A DNA stretch of 64,000 nucleotides, taken from NCBI RefSeq assembly GCF_004522095.1, contig NZ_SPUI01000002.1, positions 62,001 through 126,000 on the forward strand, written 5' to 3'. How positions within the stretch are numbered: the stretch's first letter is position 1; the number at the start of each line of letters is the position of its first letter. Source of the stretch: Nocardioides sp. 503. Lineage in GTDB: Bacteria > Actinomycetota > Actinomycetes > Propionibacteriales > Nocardioidaceae. Below are positions 21,937-31,253 of this stretch, in pieces. A program made the translations under genes and the position numbers. The notes under the pieces were generated by a model that was not told where the DNA came from, did no database searches, and worked only from the letters and a program-made list of their open reading frames with translations.

Positions 21937-24762
21937 TCAGGTGAGGGCGCCGGCGAGCTCACGGCGGTTGGCGATGCCGAGCTTGGTGTAGACCCGACCG
22001 AGGTGGTTCTCGACGGTCTTGGGCGAGACGAACAGCTCCCGGGCGATGTCGCGGTTGCTGCGTCCGGCGACGGCCAGGCGCGCGACGCGCTGCTCGCTGG
22101 CCGTCAGCGACCCCGGGCCGGGCGCGAGCAGACGGCGCGGCCGGTCGCCCAGGGCGCGCAGCGCGTCGGCCACCCGCCGCTGGAGCGCCATCGCCCCGCA
22201 GTCCAGCGCCAGGTCGGCGGCCCGCACGAGCAGCTCGCGCGACTCGGTACGGCGGCCGAGGGCACGGTGGGACTCGGCGAGGTCGACCAGCGACTTGGTC
22301 AGCTCCAGCCGGTCGACCGCCGGCTCGAGGAGCGCCACCGCCTCGGAGAGCCGCTCCAGGCGGACCGTCGGGTCCGACTCGAAGCGCGCGCCCACGCGGA
22401 GGGCCGCGCCGATGTCGCTGGGGGACCCCGACTGGCGCGCGATGGCGAGCTGCTCGGCGAGGGCGGTGTGGGCGCGGTCGAGGTCGCCCAGACGGGAGTG
22501 GGCGATGGCCGCCGGCAGCCGCCAGGCCAGCATGACCGGGTCGACGTTGGCCTCCCGTGCCTCCCGCTGGAGGGTCTCCAGGTGGCGCAGCGCGCCGTGG
22601 GGGTCACCGGCGGCGAGGCGCGCGCGGCAGCGGATCTCGTGCAGCCACACCATGGGGATCACCCGCACGGTGGGCTCGGTCGCGTCGAAGTCGGCGATCC
22701 AGCGCTCGACGGCGGGCAGGTCCTGACGCTCCAGGGCGGTGTAGCCGCCGAGCTGGGCGGCGGTGGCCCGTAGCGAGACGACCTCGGGGCTCGACGGCTC
22801 GTGCCGGATCGCGGCGAGGACCGCCTCCGCGTCGGCCTCGGTGGCGGTCACGTCGCCCGAGCGCCAGGACGCGACCATGGAGCAGTTGGTGACCATCGCG
22901 AAGTCGACCGGGGAGCCGCCGCGCCGCACCCGCAGCCGGGCCCGCTCGATCTCCCTGCCCGCGGTCTCGAGGTCGTCGGCGCTGATGAGCGACATCATCG
23001 CGAACACCCAGCCGACCAGCCCGTCGCCGCGCGCGGCGTCGTCGAAGAGCGCCCCCGAGGCCAGCGCCCGCCGGGCCAGCTCGCCGACGGCCGCGCGGGG
23101 CTCGTTCTGGTAGCGCCCGCTCTGGGCCCGCAGGGCGAGCAGGGCGCGCTCCTCGGGGCTGGCCCCGGTGAGGTGGGTGAAGTGCTCCAGGTGCTCGGCC
23201 GACGCGCGACGCTGGGGCGCCACGAACGAGCGGGTCACCCCGAGCCGCGCCTCGAGCACCAGCCGCGCGGGCTCCTGGTCCAGCGGCGGCCAGTCGGCGA
23301 GCACCTCGACCAGCTCGGCGACCGCGGCCTCGGGGCCCTCCAGCGCCGACGTCGCCCGGCTGGCGGTCGCCAGCAGCTGCGCGCGGCGTCGTACGTCGTG
23401 CGCCTCGCCCGCCGCGGCGGCCCGCAGGTGAGGGCGTGCCTCCTCGGCCCGGCCGGCGCGCAGCAGGATCCCTCCGAGCCGCTCGCGCAGGGACAGGTCG
23501 CCCGGGCGCTCGACCAGGGCCCGCTCCAGGCAGGCCGCCGCGACGACGGGGTCGCCGGCCGCAGCCGACTCCGCGGCCGCGTGGGCGAGCAGGTCGGCGG
23601 CGTCCGGCAGCGTGCCGACCGGCGCGGCCAGCAGGTGGGGGGCGAGCTGAGCGGCGGGCACCTCCCGGGCGTGCAGCTCGCGCACGGTGCGTGCGTGCAT
23701 GGCCGAGCACTGCAGCGGCCCGAGCGCGGCCACCGTCGCCTCGCGGATCACCGGGTGCACGAACGTCAGCCCGTCGACGCCGCCGACGAGGACGTTGGCG
23801 CGGACGAGCGACGCGACCGCCTCGGGCAGCGCGTCCGGCGACACCCCCGCCACCCGCCCCGCGAGCCACGGGCTGGCCTCGAAGCCCAGGACCGCGGCGG
23901 CGCCGGCCAGGGCCAGCGCGTCGGGGGCGAGCCGGCTGAGCATGGCGCGCGAGATCGTGGCCGGCCCGAGGCCGCCGATGGCCGCGGCGGTCGCCGGGTG
24001 GGAGACGTCGTGGCCCGCGCTGCTCAGCTCGTCGAGCAGGGCTCCGGTCAGGAACGGGTTGCCCCCGCAGGCGGCGTGCATCGCCTCGACGACCGCGGAG
24101 CAGGGCACCACGCCGTCGGGGGTGTGGAAGGCGGCCACGGCGACGGGGGACAGCGGCTCGGGCAGCAGCCGCTCGACGTACGGCGAGACGGTCAGCTCGG
24201 TGAGCGGCCCGCTTCCGCCCGACGGCGGCCGGGTGGCCACCACCAGCGCGATGGGCAGGTCGGCGATGCGGCGGGCGAGGTAGCCCAGGAAGCGCAGCGA
24301 GGGCTGGTCGGACCACTGCGCGTCGTCGACGGTGATCAGCAGCGGGCGCGTGGACGACAGGTCGATCGCGACCCACCACAGGGCATGCAGCGTGCGAGCG
24401 ATCTCGGCGTCGCTGGCGCCGGATGCCGGTGCCACGTCCAGGGCCTGGAGCGCCCGCCCCGCCGGTCCCGCGAGGATCGCGTCGCGCACCTCGCCGCTGT
24501 AGCGCGAGATCGAGCGCTCCACCATCTGCCGCACGACGCCCCACGCGAGCGGCGTCTCGGTCTCGTCGCCGACGGCCTGGAGCCGGCCGTAGCCCCGGCG
24601 CCGCGCGAGCTCGCGGGTCTCCCGCACGAGCGCGGTCTTGCCGATGCCGGCCTCGCCCTCGATGACGATGACCCGGCCGGAGCCGGTCGCCGCCTCGTCG
24701 AGCGCCGCGGCGATGCGGACCAGCTCGGACTCGCGCTCCAGGATCTCCGAGGCCGAGCTCAC
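21937..24762 (-). CDS. LuxR-family ATPase regulator (LAL type)
   Basis: A 941-residue transcription regulator of the large ATP-binding LuxR class. The N-terminal STAND/AAA domain has Walker A GEAGIGKT (36-43) and a Walker B-like LLITVDDAQWSD. A long helical-repeat middle (about 400-870) resembles TPR arms that sense partners. The C-terminus is a LuxR helix-turn-helix (LTASEQRVARLAVAGRSNRD to the end). Such proteins activate catabolic or secondary-metabolism genes on ligand and ATP binding; the inducer is unknown. I start it at GTG 24762, eight bases after the stop of the metallo-beta-lactamase-fold gene; longer frames read through that gene. Confidence 0.87.
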   Translation of the reverse strand: MSSASEILERESELVRIAAALDEAATGSGRVIVIEGEAGIGKTALVRETRELARRRGYGRLQAVGDETETPLAWGVVRQMVERSISRYSGEVRDAILAGPAGRALQALDVAPASGASDAEIARTLHALWWVAIDLSSTRPLLITVDDAQWSDQPSLRFLGYLARRIADLPIALVVATRPPSGGSGPLTELTVSPYVERLLPEPLSPVAVAAFHTPDGVVPCSAVVEAMHAACGGNPFLTGALLDELSSAGHDVSHPATAAAIGGLGPATISRAMLSRLAPDALALAGAAAVLGFEASPWLAGRVAGVSPDALPEAVASLVRANVLVGGVDGLTFVHPVIREATVAALGPLQCSAMHARTVRELHAREVPAAQLAPHLLAAPVGTLPDAADLLAHAAAESAAAGDPVVAAACLERALVERPGDLSLRERLGGILLRAGRAEEARPHLRAAAAGEAHDVRRRAQLLATASRATSALEGPEAAVAELVEVLADWPPLDQEPARLVLEARLGVTRSFVAPQRRASAEHLEHFTHLTGASPEERALLALRAQSGRYQNEPRAAVGELARRALASGALFDDAARGDGLVGWVFAMMSLISADDLETAGREIERARLRVRRGGSPVDFAMVTNCSMVASWRSGDVTATEADAEAVLAAIRHEPSSPEVVSLRATAAQLGGYTALERQDLPAVERWIADFDATEPTVRVIPMVWLHEIRCRARLAAGDPHGALRHLETLQREAREANVDPVMLAWRLPAAIAHSRLGDLDRAHTALAEQLAIARQSGSPSDIGAALRVGARFESDPTVRLERLSEAVALLEPAVDRLELTKSLVDLAESHRALGRRTESRELLVRAADLALDCGAMALQRRVADALRALGDRPRRLLAPGPGSLTASEQRVARLAVAGRSNRDIARELFVSPKTVENHLGRVYTKLGIANRRELAGALT

Positions 24763-24769
24763 GGGGGAC

Positions 24770-25402
24770 TCACCGGGCGGCCACCCGCTCGAGGACGTCG
24801 GGGTCGCGCAGCGGGGGGCCGTGCCCGAACAGCGCCAGCGCCGGGCGCAGGGCCGCCAGCCTGCGCATCGACGCGCGGTTGACCGCCACGTCGGCGGTGA
24901 GGAAGGACCACGGCGCGGTGACCCGGCCGAGGTGGAAGAAGACGTCACCCGCGATCAGCACCCGGTCGGACTCGCGCCACAGCGCGATGTGGCCGGGGGA
25001 GTGGCCCGGCACCTCGAGCACCTCGAAGCCCGCGACGGCGTCGCCCTCGACCAGCCCGCGCGACACGGTGTACGACGGCACCTTGGGCAGGTGCGACATC
25101 AGCCGGGGCACCAGCCCGGGGCCGATGGCCGGGGTCGCGGTCTCGATCGCCTCGGCGTCCGCGGCTCCGCACCACAACGGCAGGTCCATCGCCTCGCACA
25201 CCGCCCTGCTGGAGCCGAAGTGGTCGGGGTGGGCGTGAGTGACGGCGTGGGCTGTCACCCGGTGGCCGGACAGCTCGCGGAGGAGCCGCTTGCGCGCGCC
25301 GGGGGTGCCCGCGTCGACGAGGACGTCGCCGACGAGGTAGCAGTTGACCATGTGGGGCGGGCGTCCCCTCAGGAGCTGGACCCCGGGCGCGATGTCACGC
25401 AC
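24770..25402 (-). CDS. Metallo-beta-lactamase-fold hydrolase
   Basis: A 210-residue MBL-fold protein. Metal ligands are visible in THAHPDHFG (55-63, the HxHxDH motif), PGHSPGHIAL, the GDVFFH Asp and the late FGHGPPL His, all as expected for two zinc ions. The size fits a glyoxalase II-like or lactonase-like enzyme, but the substrate cannot be told. It immediately precedes the LuxR-type regulator and follows the glycosyltransferase gene by seven bases, so all three minus-strand genes may form one transcript. Confidence 0.87.
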   Translation of the reverse strand: MRDIAPGVQLLRGRPPHMVNCYLVGDVLVDAGTPGARKRLLRELSGHRVTAHAVTHAHPDHFGSSRAVCEAMDLPLWCGAADAEAIETATPAIGPGLVPRLMSHLPKVPSYTVSRGLVEGDAVAGFEVLEVPGHSPGHIALWRESDRVLIAGDVFFHLGRVTAPWSFLTADVAVNRASMRRLAALRPALALFGHGPPLRDPDVLERVAAR

Positions 25403-25409
25403 ACGCGGA

Positions 25410-26471
25410 TCATATGCGCGCGAACGCCCTCTTCACCTGCGACATCTCGGACATGGTCGTCGCGAGCTCGTCGACCGCGTCGGTCCAGGTGCGCTCCAGC
25501 GCCAGCTCGCGCCCGCGCCGCCCGAGCAGGCCGCGGTGCCGGTCCGCGACGACCGCGGCGACCGCGTCGCGCAGCGCCCGTCGGCCATGAGGGTCGAAGA
25601 GCAGGCCGTTCTCGAGGCTGCGCACGACGTCGGGCGCGCCGCCGGAGCGGGCGGCCACGAGGGGCACGCCCGAGGCGCTCGCCTCACGTAGCTGGTGGCA
25701 GCAGGTCTCGTGGGCCCCGGGGTGCACCAGCACGTCGAGGGAGGGCAGCGCGGCGGTCAGGTCGCCCGTGGTGAGGGCGCCGGTGAGCTTGGCGCCGGGC
25801 AGGTGCTGGGCGAGCCAGGACCGCTGGGGGCCGTCGCCGATGACCACGAGGCGGATCCCGGGGAGGTCGGCGAGCTCGGCCAGGCGGCGTACGCCGTGGC
25901 GCTTGTGCAGGCTGCCGACGTAGCCGACCACCACCAGCGGGGTCTCACGGGAGCGGGCGCGCGCCCAGGAGTCGTGCAGCCAGGAGTCGCGCAGCGCCGG
26001 GGTGAAGGCGACGGGGTCGACGCCGGGGCGCCACAGCCCCGCCTCGACCCCGAGCTCGGCGGCGCGCTCCACCATCCAGGACGACGTGACCAGGACCCGG
26101 TCGGCACGCGCGACGGTGCCGCGCCAGTAGTCCGCGGTCAGGTCGAGGACCGCCGACTGCTCGACCACGAGCGAGGCGAGCCCGGTGCGCTGGGCGTGCT
26201 TCAGCGCCTTGCGGCCGAGGGTCCCCGGAGAGGTGACGTGGACCAGGTCCGGGGCGTGGCCGTCGATCGCGGCGCGCACCTGCGCGCCGACCGGCTCGAG
26301 CGGGCGGACCCGGACCACGTCGCAGCCGCGGTAGGAGGTCAGCCCGGGAGCCGGAGCGATGATCCGGACCGAGTGCCCGCGGTCGACGAGTCCGTCGGCC
26401 ACGGCCTTGAGCGTGGTCGTCGTGCCGTCCACGGCGGGGAAGAACGTCTCGGTCACCAGAGCGATCCGCAT
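25410..26471 (-). CDS. Glycosyltransferase family 4 protein (MgtA/PimB-like)
   Basis: A 353-residue GT-B enzyme. The N-terminal domain opens MRIALVTETFFPAVDGTTTT, with the glycine/threonine acceptor loop; the C-terminal domain has VVGYVGSLHKRHGV, the LVVIGDGPQ strand and the nucleotide-sugar site HETCCHQLREASASGVPLV with the conserved Glu. These features match GDP-mannose or UDP-sugar dependent mannosyltransferases of actinobacterial lipoglycan synthesis. ATG 26471 is used because the 89 codons upstream lie over the promoter of the divergent oxidoreductase gene. Exact donor and acceptor are inferred only at family level. Confidence 0.83.
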   Translation of the reverse strand: MRIALVTETFFPAVDGTTTTLKAVADGLVDRGHSVRIIAPAPGLTSYRGCDVVRVRPLEPVGAQVRAAIDGHAPDLVHVTSPGTLGRKALKHAQRTGLASLVVEQSAVLDLTADYWRGTVARADRVLVTSSWMVERAAELGVEAGLWRPGVDPVAFTPALRDSWLHDSWARARSRETPLVVVGYVGSLHKRHGVRRLAELADLPGIRLVVIGDGPQRSWLAQHLPGAKLTGALTTGDLTAALPSLDVLVHPGAHETCCHQLREASASGVPLVAARSGGAPDVVRSLENGLLFDPHGRRALRDAVAAVVADRHRGLLGRRGRELALERTWTDAVDELATTMSEMSQVKRAFARI

Positions 26472-26555
26472 GCCACGAGCGTGGCGCGCCGGCGCGTCCG
26501 GGTGGCGGCGGTGGGATGGAGGGGCGGTGAACAGTGCGCGAGGAGCCGCCGGGAA

Positions 26556-26581
26556 GTTTGAAGGTTCAACCAGTGTTGACC
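26556..26581. promoter_or_regulatory. Overlapping inverted repeats before the luciferase-like oxidoreductase gene
   Basis: TTTGAAGGTTCAA and GGTTCAAC-cagt-GTTGACC overlap in the last 30 bases before ATG 26586, where they could hide the promoter or ribosome binding region. They also lie in the divergent gap to the glycosyltransferase gene. An operator for a small dimeric repressor is possible. Confidence 0.3.
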
Positions 26582-26585
26582 CGTC

Positions 26586-27605
26586 ATGAAGAAGATCGGG
26601 TTCCTGTCCTTCGGCCACTGGTCGGCCTCGCCGCAGTCGCAGGCGCGCTCCGCCGCCGACGTGCTGCACCAGTCCATCGACCTGGCCGTGGCGGCCGAGG
26701 AGCTGGGCGCCGACGGCGCCTACTTCCGCGTCCATCACTTCGCCCAGCAGCTGGCGTCGCCGTTCCCGCTGCTGGCCGCGGTCGGCGCCCGCACGAGCAG
26801 GATCGAGATCGGCACCGGCGTCATCGACATGCGCTACGAGAACCCCCTCTACATGGCCGAGGACGCCGGGGCGGCGGACCTGATCTCCGACGGCAGGCTG
26901 CAGCTCGGCGTGAGCCGCGGGTCACCGGAGCAGGTCATCGACGGCTACCGCTACTTCGGCTACGTCCCCGCGGAGGGCGCCGACCACGCCGGCATGGCGC
27001 GCGAGCACACCCGGGTGTTCCTCGATGTGCTCGAGGGCAACGGCTTCGCGGAGCCCAACCCGCGGCCGATGTTCCCCAACCCGCCGGGCCTGCTGCGCAT
27101 CGAGCCGCACTCGCCGGGCCTGCGCGAGCGGATCTGGTGGGGCGCCGGCACCCGGCAGACCGCCGAGTGGACCGCCCAGCAGGGCATGAACCTGATGAGC
27201 TCCACGCTCCTCAGCGAGGACACCGGGGTGCCCTTCCACCAGCTCCAGGCCGAGCAGATCGAGCGGTTCCGCAAGGCGTGGGCCGACGCCGGCCACACCC
27301 GGACGCCGCGGGTCTCGGTCAGCCGCAGCGTCTTCCCGGTCGTCAGTGACCTCGACCGCGCCTACTTCGGGCGCGAGGGCGGCGGCGGCGACCAGGTCGG
27401 CTACCTCGACGGCGGCAAGGCCCGCTTCGGCAAGACCTACGCCGGCCCGCCCGAGCGCCTCATCGAGGAGCTGGCCCGCGACGAGGCCGTCGCGGCCGCG
27501 GACACGTTGCTGCTCACCATCCCCAACCAGCTCGGCGTCGACTACAACGCCCACGTGCTGGAGACGGTGCTGAAGGAGCTGGCCCCGGGACTCGGTTGGC
27601 GCTGA
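26586..27605 (+). CDS. LLM-class flavin-dependent oxidoreductase
   Basis: A 339-residue TIM-barrel protein of the bacterial luciferase-like monooxygenase class. It begins KKIGFLSFGHWS, has the HHFAQQLASPFPLLAAVGARTSRIEIGTG region with the typical substrate and flavin contacts, and RLQLGVSRGSPEQV. These enzymes use reduced FMN or F420; which one is not clear. No characterised substrate can be assigned. It is monocistronic as far as I can see and lies upstream of the second sdh operon, separated by 112 bases. Confidence 0.85.
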   Translation: MKKIGFLSFGHWSASPQSQARSAADVLHQSIDLAVAAEELGADGAYFRVHHFAQQLASPFPLLAAVGARTSRIEIGTGVIDMRYENPLYMAEDAGAADLISDGRLQLGVSRGSPEQVIDGYRYFGYVPAEGADHAGMAREHTRVFLDVLEGNGFAEPNPRPMFPNPPGLLRIEPHSPGLRERIWWGAGTRQTAEWTAQQGMNLMSSTLLSEDTGVPFHQLQAEQIERFRKAWADAGHTRTPRVSVSRSVFPVVSDLDRAYFGREGGGGDQVGYLDGGKARFGKTYAGPPERLIEELARDEAVAAADTLLLTIPNQLGVDYNAHVLETVLKELAPGLGWR

Positions 27606-27637
27606 CGCCGGAGAGCCGCCCGAGGTGACCCTTCCAG

Positions 27638-27668
27638 TGTGACCCCTTTCACTGTGACCCCTTTCACA
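27638..27668. promoter_or_regulatory. Two abutting CRP/GlxR-type boxes upstream of the Sdh1 operon
   Basis: TGTGACCCCTTTCACT (27638-27653) and TGTGACCCCTTTCACA (27653-27668) are 15-bp tandem copies. Both fit the CRP-family consensus TGTGA-N6-TCACA, the second exactly. They end 49 bases before the first gene of the operon. GlxR, the CRP homologue of Corynebacterium, is known to act on sdh genes. Confidence 0.65.
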
Positions 27669-27717
27669 TCGGGCGGTTCGCGTGCAGACTCAGCCCCGGA
27701 CTCCTCCGGAGGTGGGC

Positions 27718-28503
27718 ATGACGACTGGCGTGCACGGGCCGACCAGGGCCGCGATCGACGAGAAGACCCTGCGTCAGGACCGGTGGTGGCTGCCGCCGCT
27801 CACGACGTTCGTGGTGTTCAGCGCGTTCGTGGTCTACGCGACGGTGCGGGCCTTCATGGGCAGCGACTACTACGCCTCGCCGTACCTCTCGCCGTTCTAC
27901 TCCCCGTGCCTGGGTGACTGCGTCGAAGGCGCCTCGGACTTCGGCCAGCCGTTCCGCGCCTGGCCCCTGTCGGCGGCCCTGCTCATCCTGATCTTCCCGC
28001 TGGGCTTCCGGATGACCTGCTACTACTACCGCAAGGCCTACTACCGGGCGTTCTGGCTGTCGCCGCCCGCCTGTGCCGTCGCCGAGCCCAAGACCAAGTA
28101 CACCGGGGAGACCCGCTTCCCCCTGCTGATCCAGAACGTCCACCGCTACTTCTGGTACGCCGCGGTGCTGGTCGGCCTGGTGCTGAGCTTCGACGTGGTG
28201 CTGGCGTTCCGCAACGAGGAGCACGAGTGGGGCCACATGGGCCTCGGCACGCTGCTGATGCTCATCAACGTGGTGTTCATCTGGCTCTACACGCTCTCGT
28301 GCCACTCCTGCCGGCACACGGTGGGCGGGCGGCTGCGCCACTACTCCAAGCACCCCGTGCGCTACAAGCTCTGGACCTGGGTCTCGCGCCTCAACACCGA
28401 CCACGGTCGCTACGCGTGGTACTCGCTGTTCTCCGTGGCGCTGGTCGACCTCTACATCTTCCTGATCGCCAACGGGACCATCGAGGACGTGCGGTTTTTC
28501 TGA
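27718..28503 (+). CDS. Sdh1-type succinate dehydrogenase membrane anchor
   Basis: A 261-residue protein with five membrane segments (roughly 20-40, 78-100, 142-164, 178-200 and 232-252). It lies directly ahead of flavoprotein and iron-sulfur genes, overlapping the former as TGATG. It resembles the anchor of mycobacterial Sdh1 (the Rv0249c group) rather than the cytochrome b at 21 kb. Polar loops hold SPYLSPFYSPCLGDC and TLSCHSCRHTVGG. ATG 27718 follows GGAGGTGGG. Its role, electron delivery to menaquinone, is inferred from context and family. Confidence 0.82.
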   Translation: MTTGVHGPTRAAIDEKTLRQDRWWLPPLTTFVVFSAFVVYATVRAFMGSDYYASPYLSPFYSPCLGDCVEGASDFGQPFRAWPLSAALLILIFPLGFRMTCYYYRKAYYRAFWLSPPACAVAEPKTKYTGETRFPLLIQNVHRYFWYAAVLVGLVLSFDVVLAFRNEEHEWGHMGLGTLLMLINVVFIWLYTLSCHSCRHTVGGRLRHYSKHPVRYKLWTWVSRLNTDHGRYAWYSLFSVALVDLYIFLIANGTIEDVRFF

Positions 28504-30425
28504 TGACCAACCCTGTGAACGACCGGCACCCGATGACCGGCAACGAGATGTCCGGCGACGCGGCCGGCGGCATGGAGCGCCACCGCTACGACGTGGTCGT
28601 GGTCGGTGCCGGCGGCGCGGGTCTGCGAGCCGCGATCGCGGCCCACGACGCGGGCGCCCGCACCGCGATCGTGTGCAAGTCCCTGCTCGGCAAGGCGCAC
28701 ACGGTCATGGCCGAGGGCGGCATCGCCGCGGCGATGGGCAACCGCTGGCCCGAGGACAACTGGGAGGTCCACTTCCGCGACACCATGCGCGGCGGGAAGA
28801 TGCTCAACAACTGGCGCATGGCCCAGCTCCACGCCCAGGAGGCCCCCGAGCGGGTCATGGAGCTCGAGGACTGGGGTGCGCTGTTCGACCGCACCGACGA
28901 CGGCCTGATCTCCCAGCGCGACTTCGGCGGCCACAAGTACGCCCGCCTCGCCCACGTCGGCGACCGCACCGGCCTGGAGATGATCCGCACCCTCCAGCAG
29001 CGGGCGGTGTCGCTCGGGATCGACGTGTTCATGGAGTGCACGGTCACCGACGTCATGCTCGACCAGGGCGACGGCGGCAAGGTCTCGGGCGCGTTCGGCT
29101 ACTGGCGCGAGACCGGTCGCTTCGTGCTCTTCGAGACGCCCAGCGTCATCCTCGCCACCGGCGGGATCGGCAAGTCGTTCAAGGTGACCTCCAACTCCTG
29201 GGAGTACACCGGCGACGGCCACGCGCTCGCGATGCGCGCGGGCGCCTCCCTGATCAACATGGAGTTCGTGCAGTTCCACCCCACGGGCATGGTCTGGCCA
29301 CCCTCGGTGAAGGGGCTGCTGGTCACGGAGTCGGTGCGCGGCGACGGCGGCGTCCTGAAGAACGCCGAGGGCCAGCGGTTCATGTTCGACTACATCCCGG
29401 AGTACTTCAAGAGCGAGACCGCCGACACCGTGGAGGAGGCCGACGCCTGGTACGACGACAAGAAGAGCAACCGCCGGCCGCCCGAGCTGCTGCCGCGCGA
29501 CGAGGTGGCCCGGGCCATCAACTCCGAGATCAAGGCCGGCCGCGGGACGCCCCACGGCGGCATCTACCTCGACATCGCCTCGCGCCGCTCGCCGGAGTTC
29601 ATCCGCAAGCGGCTGCCCTCGATGTACCACCAGTTCAAGGAGCTCGCCGACGTCGACATCACCGCCGAGCCGATGGAGATCGGCCCGACGTGCCACTACG
29701 TCATGGGTGGCGTCGAGGTCGACGCCGACACCCAGCAGAGCGCGGTGACCGGGCTGTACGCCGTCGGCGAGTGCAGCGGCGGCATGCACGGCTCCAACCG
29801 GCTCGGTGGCAACTCGCTGGGGGACCTGCTGGTGTTCGGCAAGCGGGCCGGCGAGGCCGCGACGGCCTACACCGCCTCTCTGGGCGAGGACCGGCCGAAG
29901 GTGGACGAGGCCGACGTCAAGGCCGCCGAGCGCAGCGCCCTGGCGCCGTTCGAGGTGTCTGATTCTCTGGCGCAGGGCGGGGAGAACCCCTACACGATCC
30001 AGTCCGACCTCCAGCAGTCGATGAACGACCTCGTCGGCATCATCCGCACCGCGCCCGAGCTCGAGCGGTCGCTGAGCGAGATCGAGGCGTTCAAGGTGCG
30101 CGCGGCGTCGATGAAGGTGGAGGGGCACCGGCAGTACAACCCCGGCTGGCACCTCGCGCTGGACCTGCGCAACATGCTCGTCGTCAGCGAGGCCATCGCC
30201 AAGGCGGCGCTGGCGCGCGAGGAGTCGCGCGGCGGGCACACGCGCGACGACTTCCCGGGGCCGAGCGAGGAGTGGGCGACCAAGAACCTCGTCGTCGACC
30301 TCAACGCCGACGGCACCGGCATCGACCTGCACGAGAAGCCGCTGCCGGAGATGCCCGACGAGCTCAAGAAGTACTTCGAGCCGGCGGCCGCCGAGCCCCC
30401 CGCTGAGAGCAAGGAAGGGAAGTAG
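28503..30425 (+). CDS. sdhA: Succinate dehydrogenase flavoprotein subunit (Sdh1-type)
   Basis: A 640-residue flavoprotein of the succinate dehydrogenase/fumarate reductase class. The FAD loop is VVVVGAGGAGLRAAIAAHDAG; the covalent flavin His is in GKAHTVMAEGGIAAAMGN; substrate residues are in QFHPTGM and the HYVMGGVEVD region. It differs clearly from the 676-residue SdhA at 19-21 kb and matches the mycobacterial Sdh1 form. Its ATG overlaps the stop of the membrane anchor gene, and the iron-sulfur gene begins two bases after its own stop, so the order is anchor-sdhA-sdhB in one transcript. Confidence 0.93.
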   Translation: MTNPVNDRHPMTGNEMSGDAAGGMERHRYDVVVVGAGGAGLRAAIAAHDAGARTAIVCKSLLGKAHTVMAEGGIAAAMGNRWPEDNWEVHFRDTMRGGKMLNNWRMAQLHAQEAPERVMELEDWGALFDRTDDGLISQRDFGGHKYARLAHVGDRTGLEMIRTLQQRAVSLGIDVFMECTVTDVMLDQGDGGKVSGAFGYWRETGRFVLFETPSVILATGGIGKSFKVTSNSWEYTGDGHALAMRAGASLINMEFVQFHPTGMVWPPSVKGLLVTESVRGDGGVLKNAEGQRFMFDYIPEYFKSETADTVEEADAWYDDKKSNRRPPELLPRDEVARAINSEIKAGRGTPHGGIYLDIASRRSPEFIRKRLPSMYHQFKELADVDITAEPMEIGPTCHYVMGGVEVDADTQQSAVTGLYAVGECSGGMHGSNRLGGNSLGDLLVFGKRAGEAATAYTASLGEDRPKVDEADVKAAERSALAPFEVSDSLAQGGENPYTIQSDLQQSMNDLVGIIRTAPELERSLSEIEAFKVRAASMKVEGHRQYNPGWHLALDLRNMLVVSEAIAKAALAREESRGGHTRDDFPGPSEEWATKNLVVDLNADGTGIDLHEKPLPEMPDELKKYFEPAAAEPPAESKEGK

Positions 30426-30427
30426 CC

Positions 30428-31204
30428 ATGGGCTACCAGCTGAAGATGCGAGTGTGGCGCGGCGACGAGTCGGGCGGCGACCTGGGCGACTACACCGTCG
30501 AGGTCTCCGAGGGCGAGGTCGTCCTGGACGCCCTCCACCGGGTGCAGGCCACGCAGGCCGGCGACCTGGCGATCCGGTGGAACTGTAAGGCCGGCAAGTG
30601 CGGCTCGTGCAGCGCCGAGATCAACGGCCGGCCGCGGCTGCTGTGCATGAGCCGGCTCTCGGACTTCGAGGAGGACGAGACGATCACCGTCACGCCGCTG
30701 CGGACGTTCCCGGTGATCCGCGACCTGGTCACCGACGTCTCCTTCAACTACGAGAAGGCGCGCGAGCTGCCGTCGTTCGCGCCCCCGCCCCGCGACGCCG
30801 ACAACAAGCGCCGCATGGCCCAGGTCGACGTCGAGCGCGGCCAGGAGTTTCGCAAGTGCATCGAGTGCTTCCTGTGCCAGAACGTCTGCCACGTCGTGCG
30901 CGACCACGAGGAGAACAAGCCGGCCTTCTCCGGCCCGCGCTTCTTCCTGCGCTACGCCGAGCTCGACATGCATCCCCTCGACACCCACGACCGCCGGGAG
31001 CTCGCCCAGGGCGCCGCCGGCCTGGGGATGTGCAACATCACCAAGTGCTGCACCGAGGTCTGCCCCGAGGGCATCAAGATCACCGACAACGCGATCATCC
31101 CCATGAAGGAGCGCGTGGTCGACCGCAAGTACGACCCGCTCGTCTGGCTCGGCAACAAGATCGGCCTGCGCACCAAGGACAACGACGGCCGCACCGAGGT
31201 GTAG
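30428..31204 (+). CDS. sdhB: Succinate dehydrogenase iron-sulfur subunit (Sdh1-type)
   Basis: A 258-residue protein with the N-terminal plant-type [2Fe-2S] site (CKAGKCGSCS and the later RLLCM) and the C-terminal sites CIECFLCQNVC and CNITKCCTEVCP. It closes the second sdh operon, starting two bases after the flavoprotein stop behind AAGGAAGGGAAG. The downstream 380 bases hold repeats rather than genes. Confidence 0.93.
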   Translation: MGYQLKMRVWRGDESGGDLGDYTVEVSEGEVVLDALHRVQATQAGDLAIRWNCKAGKCGSCSAEINGRPRLLCMSRLSDFEEDETITVTPLRTFPVIRDLVTDVSFNYEKARELPSFAPPPRDADNKRRMAQVDVERGQEFRKCIECFLCQNVCHVVRDHEENKPAFSGPRFFLRYAELDMHPLDTHDRRELAQGAAGLGMCNITKCCTEVCPEGIKITDNAIIPMKERVVDRKYDPLVWLGNKIGLRTKDNDGRTEV

Positions 31205-31209
31205 TCCTC

Positions 31210-31247
31210 GGTGGTTGAGGTGCGAGCGCAGCGAGCCTCGACACCAC
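31210..31247 (+). repeat. Dispersed hairpin repeat, copy C (variant ending)
   Basis: GGTGGTTGAGGT, inner GCGAGCGCAGCGAGC and ending CTCGACACCAC. The outer ends match the family except for GACACC in place of GAAACC. Confidence 0.7.
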
Positions 31248-31253
31248 GTCTCC

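Noticed and set aside
24763..24948. A longer N-terminus of the LuxR-type regulator
   Set aside because: It would read through the metallo-beta-lactamase-fold gene in another frame and adds sequence unlike the family; GTG 24762 is preferred.
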